From Stramonita haemastoma (Eukaryota > Mollusca > Gastropoda > Neogastropoda > Muricidae): a stretch of DNA of 17,500 nucleotides. This document shows positions 8,289 through 17,500 of the stretch, piece by piece (within the stretch, counting starts at the first letter, position 1; each line of letters opens with the position of its first letter). Location of the stretch: the NCBI GenBank assembly GCA_030674155.1, contig CM060334.1, forward strand, positions 33,237,341-33,254,840, written 5' to 3'. The position numbers and the translations under genes were made by a program. The notes beneath the pieces are model-generated. The model was not told the DNA's origin. It saw only the letters and a program-made list of their open reading frames with translations, and searched no databases.

Positions 8289-9234
8289 AGGAGCGAGTGT
8301 GTGCATATCCAGGAATGTAGGAAACCACGTGTTAGTTGATTTGGACCAAACATTTCCATCTGTATTAACACTCAATGATTCTGTTGTTGTTGTTTTACTG
8401 TTGTATGTTTCTTTTTTTTTCCCCCTTTTACCGATAGTCTCTCTTGTTGGCAAACAATTTCCATATTTTGTGGTGGTGGCTGGCTACTTACCTACACTTT
8501 GCTATTTTTTATCCAGTTTTGCGTTTCTCTTCTTGGAATTTTAGTACAGGAGTCAATTGTTTCACTTTTTGTGGAAACAACTTTCGTTCCTTCCACATTA
8601 TCTATCCCATGTCTCGGTCAAAGTAGAGGCACCACTGAAGAGTTTGCACCCAGTTTCCTCCACTTCATTGCTGGTTCTCAGCTTTCTGTAGTATGTCGTT
8701 TCAGGTTTGGTCAAATCTCAATGACATTCTTGTCATCTTAATAAGACAGGAGATAATCTGATGAAAGGTCCTCCTTACACACGCATACAGACAACTGCAT
8801 GACGGGTGTCTTCATAACATTTAAACAACACGAATCAAAACTGAATAAAAACAATTTACAGAATGAAGCAGTTAACCATGGTTATGAACAGGGTTATCAT
8901 TGCTACATCCCTGAAGTCGGAATGCGGCTATCTTCACAGTGGGCGAAATCAGTTGCACACGCAATCACCTCACCACTGGTAAATTTCGGAGCTCTATGAG
9001 GGGGATAAACAAACAGGTCAGTATTATGAAAACAAAGAAAAAACCCCAAGCAACAATAAGGAAGCAAATCGAGAACCCATTACTTTTTTTCCTTAATAAA
9101 CCAAGAAGTCCATGTAAAACAGGGCATAAAAGCACAAAAATACACAGAACAAAGGGGGGAAATGTAAAGAATGCAAATGTGAGAGGACGACAGGGTCAGA
9201 ACGGACGAGAGACAGGGTCAGAAAGGGCAATGGT
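8289..9234. other. Unique region, no gene
   Basis: About 950 bases of mostly unique sequence. Overlapping + strand frames of 60-114 codons (8299-8741, 8799-9283) have no recognisable domain; the first is hydrophobic because the DNA is T-rich. Minor structure: ATGACA and TGTCAT flanking TTCT (8721-8736), and a 22-base tandem duplication carrying GACAGGGTCAGAA at 9189-9201 and 9211-9223. Confidence 0.45.
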
Positions 9235-9253
9235 AAAAAAAAAAAAAAAAAAA
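9235..9253. repeat. Poly(A) run, 19 A
   Basis: Nineteen A on the + strand followed by a GGGAGAGGGGAGGGGG-type purine stretch. It could be a retroelement tail, but no element body is recognised upstream. Confidence 0.9.
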
Positions 9254-9300
9254 CGGGAGAGGGGAGGGGGCTTATTTTTCTAGCTAGCTCTTTTCATGTA

Positions 9301-9346
9301 GATGTGTATGTGTGTGCGCGTTGTGCGTGCGTGCGTGCGTGTGTGG
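9301..9346. repeat. (GT)n/(GCGT)n tract
   Basis: Short GT repeat with GCGC, then about four GTGC units. Alternating purine-pyrimidine throughout except one TT; Z-DNA-prone. Confidence 0.85.
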
Positions 9347-9449
9347 TCAAGTGCGAAAAGGCATATTACAGGCTCAGAGGAAAAAAAGGGGAGTGAAGGA
9401 GAGAGAAACAGCCAAGTTTTCTGCCCCTAACTTCAGCACACAGCGAAAC

Positions 9450-9469
9450 CAGATCTATAGATAGATCTG
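9450..9469. other. 20-base inverted repeat containing two AGATCT sites
   Basis: CAGATCTAT and ATAGATCTG flank AG. Arms of nine bases, perfect. No function assigned; the size is compatible with chance in a window of this length. Confidence 0.6.
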
Positions 9470-9536
9470 CAAGTTTTAGACCAATTTTCATATCGATTTC
9501 CACGAATGAGACGAAGCGTCGACGTCTGCTAAGTCT

Positions 9537-9557
9537 CCCCCCCCCCCCCCCCCCCCC
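9537..9557. repeat. Poly(C) run, 21 C
   Basis: Twenty-one consecutive C. On the minus strand it is a G21 run and fits a G-quadruplex pattern. Confidence 0.95.
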
Positions 9558-9805
9558 AATTTTTTCTTCCTTGTTCACGAAAGGGATCATATTGAAAACT
9601 GTTCCAGAGATTCCCCCACCCTCACTGCCCCCCCTTCCTCATTTGGCATTTCTTCTTTTATTTTTAAGGTTTGCCCTCGTGTTTTTTCCTCTCTCCTCTC
9701 GTAAAACTTTTTTTTAAAGCAGTCTGAGAAATTGTGAAATTTGATTTGAAAGAAAATATTCAAAACAATTTTGAAATGAGAACAACTGAACTAGAGTCTG
9801 GTATG

Positions 9806-9852
9806 TCTCTCTCTCCCTCCATCCCTCCCCCTCCCTCTCTCTCTCTCTCTTC
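9806..9852. repeat. (CT)n with CCCT units
   Basis: CT repeats around CCCTCCATCCCTCCCCCTCC-type sequence, so the complementary strand has the same GA/GGGA combination seen elsewhere in the window. Confidence 0.88.
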
Positions 9853-10584
9853 TGAAAGTTCTATGCTGTTTCCCCCAAGGTAGTTTTCCAAGAACTGGGT
9901 TAAATAAAGATATATAATAATTTTTGAAAAAAGCACACACAAAAACTTCGGGGAAATAAGATCAACACTGATGTAGATGATCTACTGCATGTAACTGTTA
10001 ACCTACTACAATCTGACACACTAGCGTTTGACACCTGCGTTAGTTAAAGGCAGCACTGAGGGCTCTGTTATGTCTGGAAAAGCGGTTCATGGCTTTCCAA
10101 CCGAACTGGACTGCAGCCAGACAACAGCCGGAGCAGAAAATGGGCTGTAGTGTAAGAGAAACGGTATCTACCTACAATGACGGCATGCAGACAGGAATGT
10201 CAAGAACACAGCCTTGACGTTCTCAGCTTCTGATACATGTATCGCTCTCTCTCTCTCTACCTATGTATATATTTACTGTCAAGACAGGATCAGAGTGAAC
10301 GTTCTGATGGTGGAACTTTCCAAAAAATGCTTGGCTTCAGAACATTTTAGCCATAGCATGCCCTGCAATTTGTTAGTCAAAATGGAACTTACCACTGATA
10401 AACATTCCACGAGAGATCTGGTACAAAGTTTGTACAAACGATATGATATTCATATCATAGTTATGTATCTCGCACATACGCTCACAATATCAATACCTTA
10501 GTATGTATTTGTGTACAGCATTTTCAAAGTTATAAAAGAGATGTGACGGAAAAGTAAATCGGGAATCAGCTGTATATCGATCAA
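9853..10584. other. Unique AT-rich region with several small inverted repeats
   Basis: About 730 bases with no supported gene; the + strand frame 10214-10501 (95 codons) has no recognisable domain. Small perfect inverted repeats lie at 9972-9984 (GTAGAT-G-ATCTAC), 10421-10435 (GTACAAA-G-TTTGTAC) and 10442-10459 (TATGATAT-TC-ATATCATA), and an imperfect one (9-base arms, one mismatch) at 10196-10221. A short CT run is at 10243-10258. Confidence 0.5.
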
Positions 10585-10597
10585 CCCCCCCCCCCCC
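10585..10597. repeat. Poly(C) run, 13 C
   Basis: Thirteen C followed by A/C-rich sequence (ACCCCCAACACCACCACC type) and an A/G-rich patch to about 10637. Confidence 0.93.
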
Positions 10598-10637
10598 ACC
10601 CCCAACACCACCACCAAAAAGAAAAAGAAAAAAAACA

Positions 10638-11240
10638 CCTTGGTTACATTCTCTTAGAGTCCAAGCGAACCTATCCGATTTAGGAACTGTACCATCATTG
10701 CATCAAACAACCAACAGTAAGTACACTTACTACAACAAATCAACTCTAGTACATGCCCGAAACAAACGTGACTCCAAGGCACTAACTAACTAAAATAAAA
10801 GGGGGAAGATAGTAGTAGTATCAGAGACTGAACTGGCCTAGACTATGATGTCGTGTATAAAAACAAAACTATCAATCATCTTATAGCCAGCGGAGTCCAC
10901 GTTGAACAGCAGTACAGACAGACAGTGTGATGGGTGGGTTGAGCCCAGCTTGGCGCCTTGTCTGCCCCTTCACCCACTGTGGGCCTCTGCGGGGTGGGGT
11001 GTTATTTGGAAATCGAATCACAGCCAGGTCCGGGCCGTCAGATATCGCTGTGACCTCCCCTCTTTTTTATCCTCGCTCCCGTTTCTTCTGTTCCCGTCTC
11101 GGATTTTGTGTCTATCTCTGTGCAGTCTCTCTCCATTATGTCCCCTACAACCCCACTCCTCCACCCCCAAAACCACTATTTCTCTGATCTTTCCCTTTTG
11201 TTTTAAGAGGGAAAGCCTACCCCCTCTACGTCAGAAATAC
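10638..11240. other. Unique region, no gene; pyrimidine-rich right half
   Basis: The stretch 10638-10900 is ordinary AT-rich DNA. The part 10924-11060 is more GC-rich, and 11050-11210 is strongly pyrimidine-rich. Two overlapping frames (10902-11243 and 10927-11187) cross it in different phases and neither shows domains, so an exon cannot be supported. Confidence 0.4.
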
Positions 11241-11587
11241 TAGTGAAAAGAAAAGAAGTAATCAAGATACAAGAAAAAAAATGGGGGGGGGAGGAGAAGA
11301 AAAAAATGATCAACACCGTCCACCTCTGTAAAGTTAAAACAATTTTAGTCCCCCCCCCAAAAAAAAACAACAACAACAAAAAACCAAAACATAAAAACTT
11401 TTATAACGAAAAAACCCCTACCCAATTAAAAGAAACAAATCCCCCCCCCCCAAAAAAAAAGACACAAAGAAAGAAACAAAAACAAACAAAACAAACAAAA
11501 CAAAAAAAACAACCCCCCAAAAAAAAAAACAACCACAACAAACACACCCAAAGGCAAAAGCAAATTAAAAAAAAAAAAAAAAAAAAT
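11241..11587. repeat. A/C-biased low-complexity stretch with repeated C-run/A-run junctions
   Basis: About 350 bases with very little T on the + strand, and little G right of 11340. Three C-run-then-A-run junctions occur: C9 then about A9 (11350-11367), C11-A9 (11441-11460) and about C6-A11 (11514-11529). Many AAAC or AAC units lie between, and it ends in A20 (11567-11586). The 140-codon frame through it is Lys/Thr/Asn/Pro-rich as expected from the composition and is not a gene. Confidence 0.8.
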
Positions 11588-11619
11588 GCTGTGACACAAC
11601 TACAAAGCGAACTCAGGGC

Positions 11620-11660
11620 GATTATCATCATCATCATTGTCACCATCACCATCACAACCA
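11620..11660. repeat. ATC/ACC triplet tract
   Basis: Imperfect ATC triplets pass into CACCAT-type triplets. Short, degenerate trinucleotide repeat. Confidence 0.7.
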
Positions 11661-11735
11661 GCTGAACTTTAAAGGGCACTGTGATAGCAGTAGGTTAACA
11701 GGGCACAATAACCCCACCCCTCCTGTAACCGCACA

Positions 11736-11749
11736 CCCCCCCCCCCCCC
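11736..11749. repeat. Poly(C) run, 14 C
   Basis: Fourteen C immediately after GCACA; left flank C-rich from 11711. Confidence 0.93.
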
Positions 11750-11883
11750 ATATCACAGTATCAACTCGAGTTCAAAAGTTAGGACTGTCAAAAAAATATC
11801 TTCCTTGTAATTATTTTAACAGGCATGGACCACAGAGAAACTCAGACTGTGCCTGATGTGTGTACACAAAAAAAGAACACCTG

Positions 11884-12225
11884 GGTGGTTTGTGATCAAG
11901 TGGAAACAAACCCATATAAAATCCAACAGTTTATGGTTCGATTTCTGCCTTGAAGCGCAGAATTTTTCCCATTCACTAAACCATAAGCGGTGTCCTGTAT
12001 GCTAAGTCTGTTGGATAACAATGAACTGAAATTCTCAGTGCAAAACATTTAAGTACACGTGAAAGAACCCACGGCAACCTGTGGCAAAATTGAACAAAAT
12101 TATTCTTATAGGAAAGCAAAATAAATACATCCATAGACAGGGGGAAAATGAGACTGTTGGCGACGCGCTCTCCCTGAAAAGAGTAACTGGGGAGTGGCAT
12201 AAAATGCAGAAAATCTGAGGTAAAG
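11884..12225 (+). mobile_element. Decayed tRNA-derived SINE (gastropod-type), tentative
   Basis: A pol III box A-like sequence (TGATCAAGTGG, 11893-11903) and a box B-like sequence (GGTTCGATTTC, 11935-11945) lie 42 bases apart start to start, the spacing found in tRNA genes. Downstream are segments I recall from an abundant snail SINE: AAGTACACGTGAAAGAACCC beginning at 12051, and GCGACGCGCTCTCCCTG at 12160-12176 followed by a short CTCT...AGAG hairpin. A tail-like GCAGAAAATCTG is at 12205-12216. The order and spacing fit a full-length but diverged copy. I see no clear target-site duplication, so the ends are approximate. The family match is from memory and cannot be confirmed here; the paired pol III boxes are directly visible. 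Confidence 0.6.
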
Positions 12226-14211
12226 GGCCTTAGGTGATGGAGGGCAGCATCAGCAGCAGGAGAAAAAAGACCCCAGAGCTAACAACAGGCTTCATCATAA
12301 CGATGGCTCTCTGATATTTCCTGTCCTTATTTACACGTCACGCCTACTCCCTTTCTGTCAACTCAAAGTCCAACACACTTTCATTCCCTCTACCACAAAA
12401 GTCAAGGGCACTATTGGGAAAGGTTTGGTCGTTTGCATATTTGTGAAAGTTGAGATGACCCGCTACTACTGCAAAACGAAGTGGAAAATAAATCTATTAA
12501 TGTGCAATAATGCAGCTCTACATAATAATTGACGTGCGATAAATGAAAAGAGTGTAAACACCCAGAATAAGCAGTTTAAAGGAGATGCTTTCTTCAAAAG
12601 ATATCATATGGCATGTGATATACTATCACAACAACCAGCGAACAAACCTCTTTTGTCGTGGCAGCTTTTATGCCAAATCTCTACGACTGGAAAGAGCAGT
12701 CTGGTATTACACTCTTAACGAGAAGAAAGTACATAAAAAACCCACAGTATATAAAAAAGTAAAGGCTGGGAAGTCACGAACTACTGCTTTCTTCGGATGA
12801 AGTTCAATGATACTGTAGACACGACAAAGTTCTTAAACTGACGGTCAAAACACATTTCAAAGGTTGGTGGTTCCAATTTCGAATCACTGACCTTCTCAAT
12901 TATCTCTGTGCTTTCATCGTGGTATCAGCCCTTATGTCTCTCTTTTGATTATTTTTGTCATCAGTTTAAGTGTCAACTATTTCTAGTGGCCACGCACTAC
13001 GAAGTGGCGACAGACAAGCTTCTTCACTCAGTGTTGCAGGGTGTGGTGATACTGTAAAAGAAAAAAAGAACCATATCCATGTCCAGGTCGATAAGATACC
13101 TTTGTGTTGTTCACTTTTCTTGCCTGCTCATCAGTCTTAGTTCTTCTCTTTCTCTTCTCATCTTCTTTGTCGTCGTTCTGCCTTTGTTTCTTTTCTTTTT
13201 TTCCGTTCTCCCTGACACAGCTTTTTTATTTCTCCACTTCTTCTCCCAACCTCTCTTTTGTTAATGTCCTTCTCGGGTTTCCTTTTTTGAAAGTATCTTT
13301 TATTACGAGGATAATGACTAAGCACTCATGTGGTTCTGGTCCTTATGTGAAAACCTGATGACATCTTGCAGCCCGATTGACGTCAAATCCTTCTGATCAC
13401 TTTAATTTCAGGTGAGGTTTGAGGGATGACTTTTTTAAAAAAAAAATCAGATCTGTATATATCATGAGCGTTTCTAAAATAAGGACATAAAAACCAACAA
13501 TAACCCAACCCATAGAAATCAAGAACAATGCCAACAAACCTAAAAGGCCAAGCTTTCAATGAGTCACTTGTGATTACCTAGTTTAATAATAGCGCATTTG
13601 TGTTGTGAAATAGCATCTTGTACAGCAAAATGGCAATTATCATCTTCTTTTGGAAACCTTCACCATAGCTTCCTTAAACTAAGGAAAGAAAAACAACCGA
13701 AGAAAATTCTGAAACAATTAATCAGAATAGGGTTTAAACCGACCCAACCCTGTTGTTTAAAGCCCCGCCGACCACAGGGATCATATTGGGCTGTCATCTC
13801 GTAACCTCTTTTTACTTATAATCTAAGATTTAAACTGTGGAACTAGTTTATGATTTGCAGAATAAAACAGGGTTTAAAACCAGCTTTACTGTCGTTCAAT
13901 ACAACAACGCCCTGGCTAACCATAAGGGTCAACCCAGGACGTATACGGGTAAGAGCAATATTCCTAGTAGACGATGAAGAGTTTCAAAATCAAACTTGTC
14001 ATTAAGCCAATTGAGAACTTCACCACCACCACCCCCCCTATCCCTTCTATCCTTTTGTACATTTTTACTATCTGCACCAATCTGCGGCTGTAGAGAACTG
14101 GTATATAATGACGGTGTCATAGAAATGGAGACAGTGCCTCTATGTTTGATTTCTGTAAAGGAAGAAGTACTTGAAAGAAGAGTAACGTTTTGAGCTTACC
14201 AGTCACACAAT
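12226..14211. other. Unique region of about 2 kb, no supported gene
   Basis: Largest repeat-poor stretch. Frames of 60-84 codons at 12585-12800, 13079-13358, 13598-13804 and 13929-14120 (minus) were examined; none shows a recognisable domain or convincing splice context, and the 13079-13358 frames are Ser/Leu/Phe-rich because 13115-13262 is a T/C-rich tract. A perfect TTGACGTCAA palindrome (CRE-like core) is at 13377-13386. ACC triplets with a C run lie at 14022-14038. Confidence 0.45.
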
Positions 14212-14228
14212 GCGCGCGCGCGCCCGCA

Positions 14229-14301
<73 letters not shown>
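14212..14301. repeat. (GC)n-(AC)35 compound microsatellite
   Basis: Six GC units (14212-14223), a CCGCACGT linker, then a perfect (AC)35 run (14232-14301). Almost the whole 90 bases alternate purine and pyrimidine, the strongest Z-DNA-type pattern in the window. Confidence 0.96.
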
Positions 14302-14303
<2 letters not shown>

Positions 14304-16091
14304 CAGGAACATAAACCTACTTTGCCGACTCCCCACCACCCATACTTCAGCAGCTAACCGTGAGATACACCAGTTAAGTTCTTTTCATGACGGGATCATC
14401 AGGGCTGAAGCTCAGTGGGTTGCCCTGTATTGTCATACTCCAAATCCACCCTCTGTAGTACTTAACACTGTTTGATCTCCTGTCCCCAACACACACACAA
14501 CGCTTGTGTCTGACTGACTTCAAAGGACTAGCAGCCCAGAGGGGAAGGAAGTAAGAGTTTTTTGGAAGGCTTCCTGGGCTGGTCACGTCACGTGTGAACA
14601 TATTCCTGTGGGGAAAAAAGGGGGGAAATCATTTCCTGCCTGTGTCACCTCTGCCTACAGGTGTGTGTTCATATCCGATGTGTCAGCGTTATGGATTTGT
14701 TTTCTTTTCTTTTTTTTCCCTTAAAGTTTATTGTTTTTTCCTATGAGCACCGTCAGCTGATTGAAAAATGTACACCAGTCAGGTAATCTACTCTTGACGT
14801 GGAAGTTTGGGGAGGGGGGGGGGATGGATGAAAGATTGATACTTTATTGTTTCAACATTAATAAACACATCATCTGTCAATTTTTTTTTTAATGAAGGAA
14901 GAAGAGTTTCTCTGCAAAGTTAATATCTTTCTCAAAAAACAAGCCTAAACGTACTTTAATATTGCTTTGAGTATACAACACCACCAAAGCAAAAACCAAA
15001 AAAAAACATAGAAAAGCCAGTTTCTCAAACAACAGGAACAATGGCGTCATCCTACACTAGTGTATACCACAACCACACCCAACAAAAAAAGAACGAAAAA
15101 TAAATAGAGCGCTACCAGCGACTGCCAACAAAAAAGTGGAAAGTGGAAAACCTGCTGACATTAATTTACAATGAGCATAGGAGTATCAGAATGTCTTCAA
15201 CTGGAGAGTATGTACAATCGAAACGAATCCTAAGAAGAAAAAAATATTAAAGTAATGGCAACAGTATAAACTATCAGATGGAGAAAAAAAACACCCAAAA
15301 CATTAGGGCACTCAGATCAGGACTTAAGCCATCACGCTGGGAAAGAACAGTAAACAAAAACGTTCACTGAACTGATCTGTCCATCTCTCTTGCTTCTGAA
15401 GTCAAAGCACTTCCTAGACTAGCGCCTTCTTTAAAATCCATACATACCTTTTTTTTTCTATCAATACTGCTTTCATTTATTGGCAAATACCGAACAGTTT
15501 AAAAATATGCCTGTTTTTCAATGCCACTGAGCACTATCAAGTTTCTTATGTGATGTTGATCTATACTGGCTGGTAGCTCGGTATACTGTATAATCCCCAA
15601 GTACCCTAAAAGAACGAAACGGGACGAAATGACTGCTCATTGCTGCTCACAAGGCCAGGGCACACACGATTGCCATCAGTGGCTCACATTTAAAGGGCAC
15701 AGGTAGTCCACATGATGGCAGCTGACAGGAGTGACGCGTCAACCACGGCCACCTACCTATCTCCACTTATTGCATTAAACCCACGGTCAGAATGACAAGG
15801 GCTGTCACAGGACGGGGTAATTTCCCATGTCCCGTTCTATGGAGAGCAGTTAGAGACAGGTTGGTTGGTTGGTTGGTCAAGGTCTGCCTGCGGTTGGGGG
15901 TGGTTTTGCGTTGTTCTGAGAGGGAAACGGGAAAAGTACAAAGCAAACAGACAAAATACAGAGGGAAGAGGGCACGAGAACATTAATGTATGGTCGAAAC
16001 TGGGACGATGGTATCTTGTTCAGCTGATTTTGGGCAAACAGTATAATCCACAAGATTATGAGTTTACAGGTCTGGTCCTCTCAGAAAAGCC
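14302..16091. other. Unique region of about 1.8 kb, no supported gene
   Basis: Mostly AT-rich unique DNA. The minus frame at 14374-14601 and plus frames at 15792-16266 have no recognisable domain; the latter end in repeat translation. Minor features: ten G at 14814-14823, A-rich patches at 14991-15007 and 15278-15300, and (TTGG)4-5 at 15859-15877. Confidence 0.45.
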
Positions 16092-16100
16092 AGAAGGGAG

Positions 16101-16153
<53 letters not shown>

Positions 16154-16170
16154 AGGGAGGGAGGGAGGGT

Positions 16171-16239
<69 letters not shown>
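16092..16239. repeat. (GA)n-(GGGA)n-(GT)34 compound microsatellite
   Basis: A purine-only tract (16092-16169) made of GA repeats (16105-16146) and nearly six GGGA units (16147-16169) abuts a perfect (GT)34 run (16172-16239). The + strand frames are Arg-Glu-Gly then Cys-Val repeats; the minus frames are His-Thr then Ser-Leu repeats. Confidence 0.96.
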
Positions 16240-16242
<3 letters not shown>

Positions 16243-16883
16243 GAAGATAGCACTTTGCTTCTCTGATAAAAAAAGTTCTTGAATGGTTGTAGTTATAGCT
16301 ATGTCTGCGTGGCGATTTCCAATTTAGGACTGATCTTAGACGGCTGACTTGTTCATAGAGACAAAAATCCATTTCTGGACAAATTCAAAAAAAATTTACC
16401 AAAATAACCCCCCTACCAACTCCCCCTTACCCCCACCCCAAACAAACAATATAAAAAGACAACAGCAAAAACATAAAGAAAAAAAAAAGTGAAAACCAAC
16501 CCAAATGAAACAAAAACTTGTAAAGTGCCGCAGTGGGATCACCCACTCTCCAGAAGAAGAGGTCAAAGGGATGTCCTTGCAGAGCAGGCAAGGTTCCCCC
16601 ACCAGAGTGCCCTAGTGGTGGGAAAGTTACACAGGACGTGCGCTGCCCCTTCATCGATTACTCCCAATAATTATGATTATGATGGCACAAGCCTGGCCAA
16701 GAGTACTTCCTCCACTACCACTAATCCCGTCTGTTTAGTCACGGCAGGTTTCGTGTCATTCATTCCCTTACCACATGATTATGCCCGGGGAAGTATAGAG
16801 CCTAGCACCCACCACGCTCGAATATAGATAGAGGGGTCTGGATACTTCACGTTTCCCCAGTCGCATGCATGCCTGTGATAGAT
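16240..16883. other. Unique region with one longer frame, not supported as a gene
   Basis: An A/C-rich patch lies at 16386-16500. From 16489 to 16827 a 112-codon + strand frame runs through sequence that is neither simple repeat nor strongly biased. Minus-strand frames of 68-75 codons overlap it. No domain, signal peptide, conserved motif or splice signals were recognised. This could be a chance frame, part of an old dispersed repeat, or less likely a single exon. Confidence 0.35.
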
Positions 16884-16905
16884 ATGATGATGATGATGAT
16901 GATGA
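16884..16905. repeat. (GAT)n tract
   Basis: About seven GAT units. A further CATCATCATCATG run on the opposite orientation lies at 17418-17430. Confidence 0.9.
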
Positions 16906-17313
16906 CAATCACCTCGCTCAGTAAGCCACGCCCCCACTGTTTCATGTGATCACATGCTTGGGGTTATGAGAACTGAACGCTTCTCACAACTTCGGTAAGC
17001 AGCAGCCGCGCACAAGGGGCGGCTCGATTTCGGGGTGCTGATGTCCCAAAAATCGACCGTCTTCCCACAGTGAGCTAAAAATGAGCAGAATGTCCTGGTT
17101 TTCTAGGCAAAGCAGTCAACCAGGGACTGAGCACAGTGCAAATGTGCTGTGTGGACCCAAGTGGGAACGTGAGGACTGACTTAATTAAGTCAATATGCCA
17201 AAGGTTGCATTGCTAGAAGTTTGGGTGACAAGTGTGCTTCAGGAAAGCGGTGGGTCTCCTTGCAATCAACCGAAATGCATTCTCAAGGGGAGGGGGGGGA
17301 TGTGAGCGACGCG

Positions 17314-17314
<1 letters not shown>
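16906..17314. other. Unique region with two perfect palindromes
   Basis: No gene recognised. CATGTGATCACATG at 16943-16956 (14 bases) and TGACTTAATTAAGTCA at 17177-17192 (16 bases) are each their own reverse complement. A weak box A-like TAGCTCACTGTGGG on the minus strand (17077-17064) lacks a properly spaced box B. Confidence 0.5.

Positions 17315-17349
<35 letters not shown>
17315..17349. repeat. (AC)n microsatellite
   Basis: About 17 AC units, then A/C-rich degenerate sequence to about 17385 and CT/CAT-rich sequence to the window end. Confidence 0.95.
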
Positions 17350-17350
<1 letters not shown>

Positions 17351-17500
17351 CAACACCACACCGCACAAAAGCACAAACACACATTCTCCTCTCTACCATC
17401 TCTCCGCTCCACGCATGCATCATCATCATGCTCATCACTCGTACTAAACCTCTCTCTCTCATACTTTTTACATCACTAAGTTTACAAGAAAAAACACACA

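Noticed and set aside
11243..11665. 140-codon Lys/Thr/Pro-rich frame
   Set aside because: Stop-free only because the A/C-biased DNA lacks T; ends in Ile-Thr repeats from ATC triplets.
12861..12890. Box B-like sequence (GGTTCCAATTTCGAATC)
   Set aside because: No box A at the expected upstream distance and no tRNA fold.
13115..13262. Polypyrimidine tract containing an AG, possibly a 3' splice site
   Set aside because: No exon-like frame or branch-site context follows; T/C-rich tracts are common in this window.
13377..13386. TTGACGTCAA with a perfect CRE core
   Set aside because: An eight-base site is not strong evidence alone; no promoter or gene is near it.
14405..14420. Box A-like sequence (GAAGCTCAGTGGGTTG) suggesting a tRNA or SINE
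   Set aside because: No box B-like sequence at the expected distance of about 44 bases and no cloverleaf.
17043..17077. Minus-strand box A-like TAGCTCACTGTGGG near GGTCGATTTTTGGG
   Set aside because: The two sites are only about 20 bases apart, too close for a tRNA-type promoter.

Overview
The window reads as non-coding eukaryotic nuclear DNA. I find no convincing protein-coding gene, exon, rRNA or tRNA. Nearly every long open frame is the translation of a microsatellite (Arg-Glu, Ser-Leu, His-Thr, Cys-Val, Tyr-Val-Cys-Met or Ile-His-Thr repeats), and the rest are short, isolated frames with no recognisable domain. The density of dinucleotide, trinucleotide and tetranucleotide repeats, the many poly(C)/poly(G) runs, and one decayed tRNA-derived SINE that resembles (from memory) a family common in marine snails suggest a mollusc, probably a caenogastropod. 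That assignment is tentative and rests mainly on the SINE.

Layout. Positions 1-8,300 are microsatellite-rich: (GA)n at 270-407, 1167-1332, 2757-2948, 3774-3873, 5393-5786 and 7160-7271; (CT)n at 3917-4019, 6191-6240, 6787-6839 and 7399-7461; (AAG)n at 3301-3384 and 5565-5657; (AC)n/(GT)n at 3434-3524, 7774-7946 and 8065-8160; and long compound tetranucleotide arrays at 4225-4504 (ACAT/AC/ACAG), 5490-5564 (ACAG) and 6328-6690 (GTAT with a GTAC core). Between them lie 150-900 base stretches of unique AT-rich sequence.

Positions 8,300-14,200 are repeat-poor. They hold short palindromes, homopolymer runs, an A/C-biased stretch at 11241-11587 and the SINE remnant at about 11884-12225. Positions 14,200-17,500 hold three more arrays (14212-14301, 16092-16239, 17315-17349), a (GAT)n tract and two perfect palindromes near the right end.

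There are no genes whose cooperation can be described. The structure most worth attention is the way complementary arrays face each other: (GA)50 against (CT)37 with a 43-base spacer at 3774-3990, and a layered mirror arrangement [CT][AC][CAA][AC]-spacer-[GT][GTT][GT][GA] at 7741-8262. Both could form very long hairpins, and both are also places where an assembly may be wrong. I see no previously undescribed gene system in this window.
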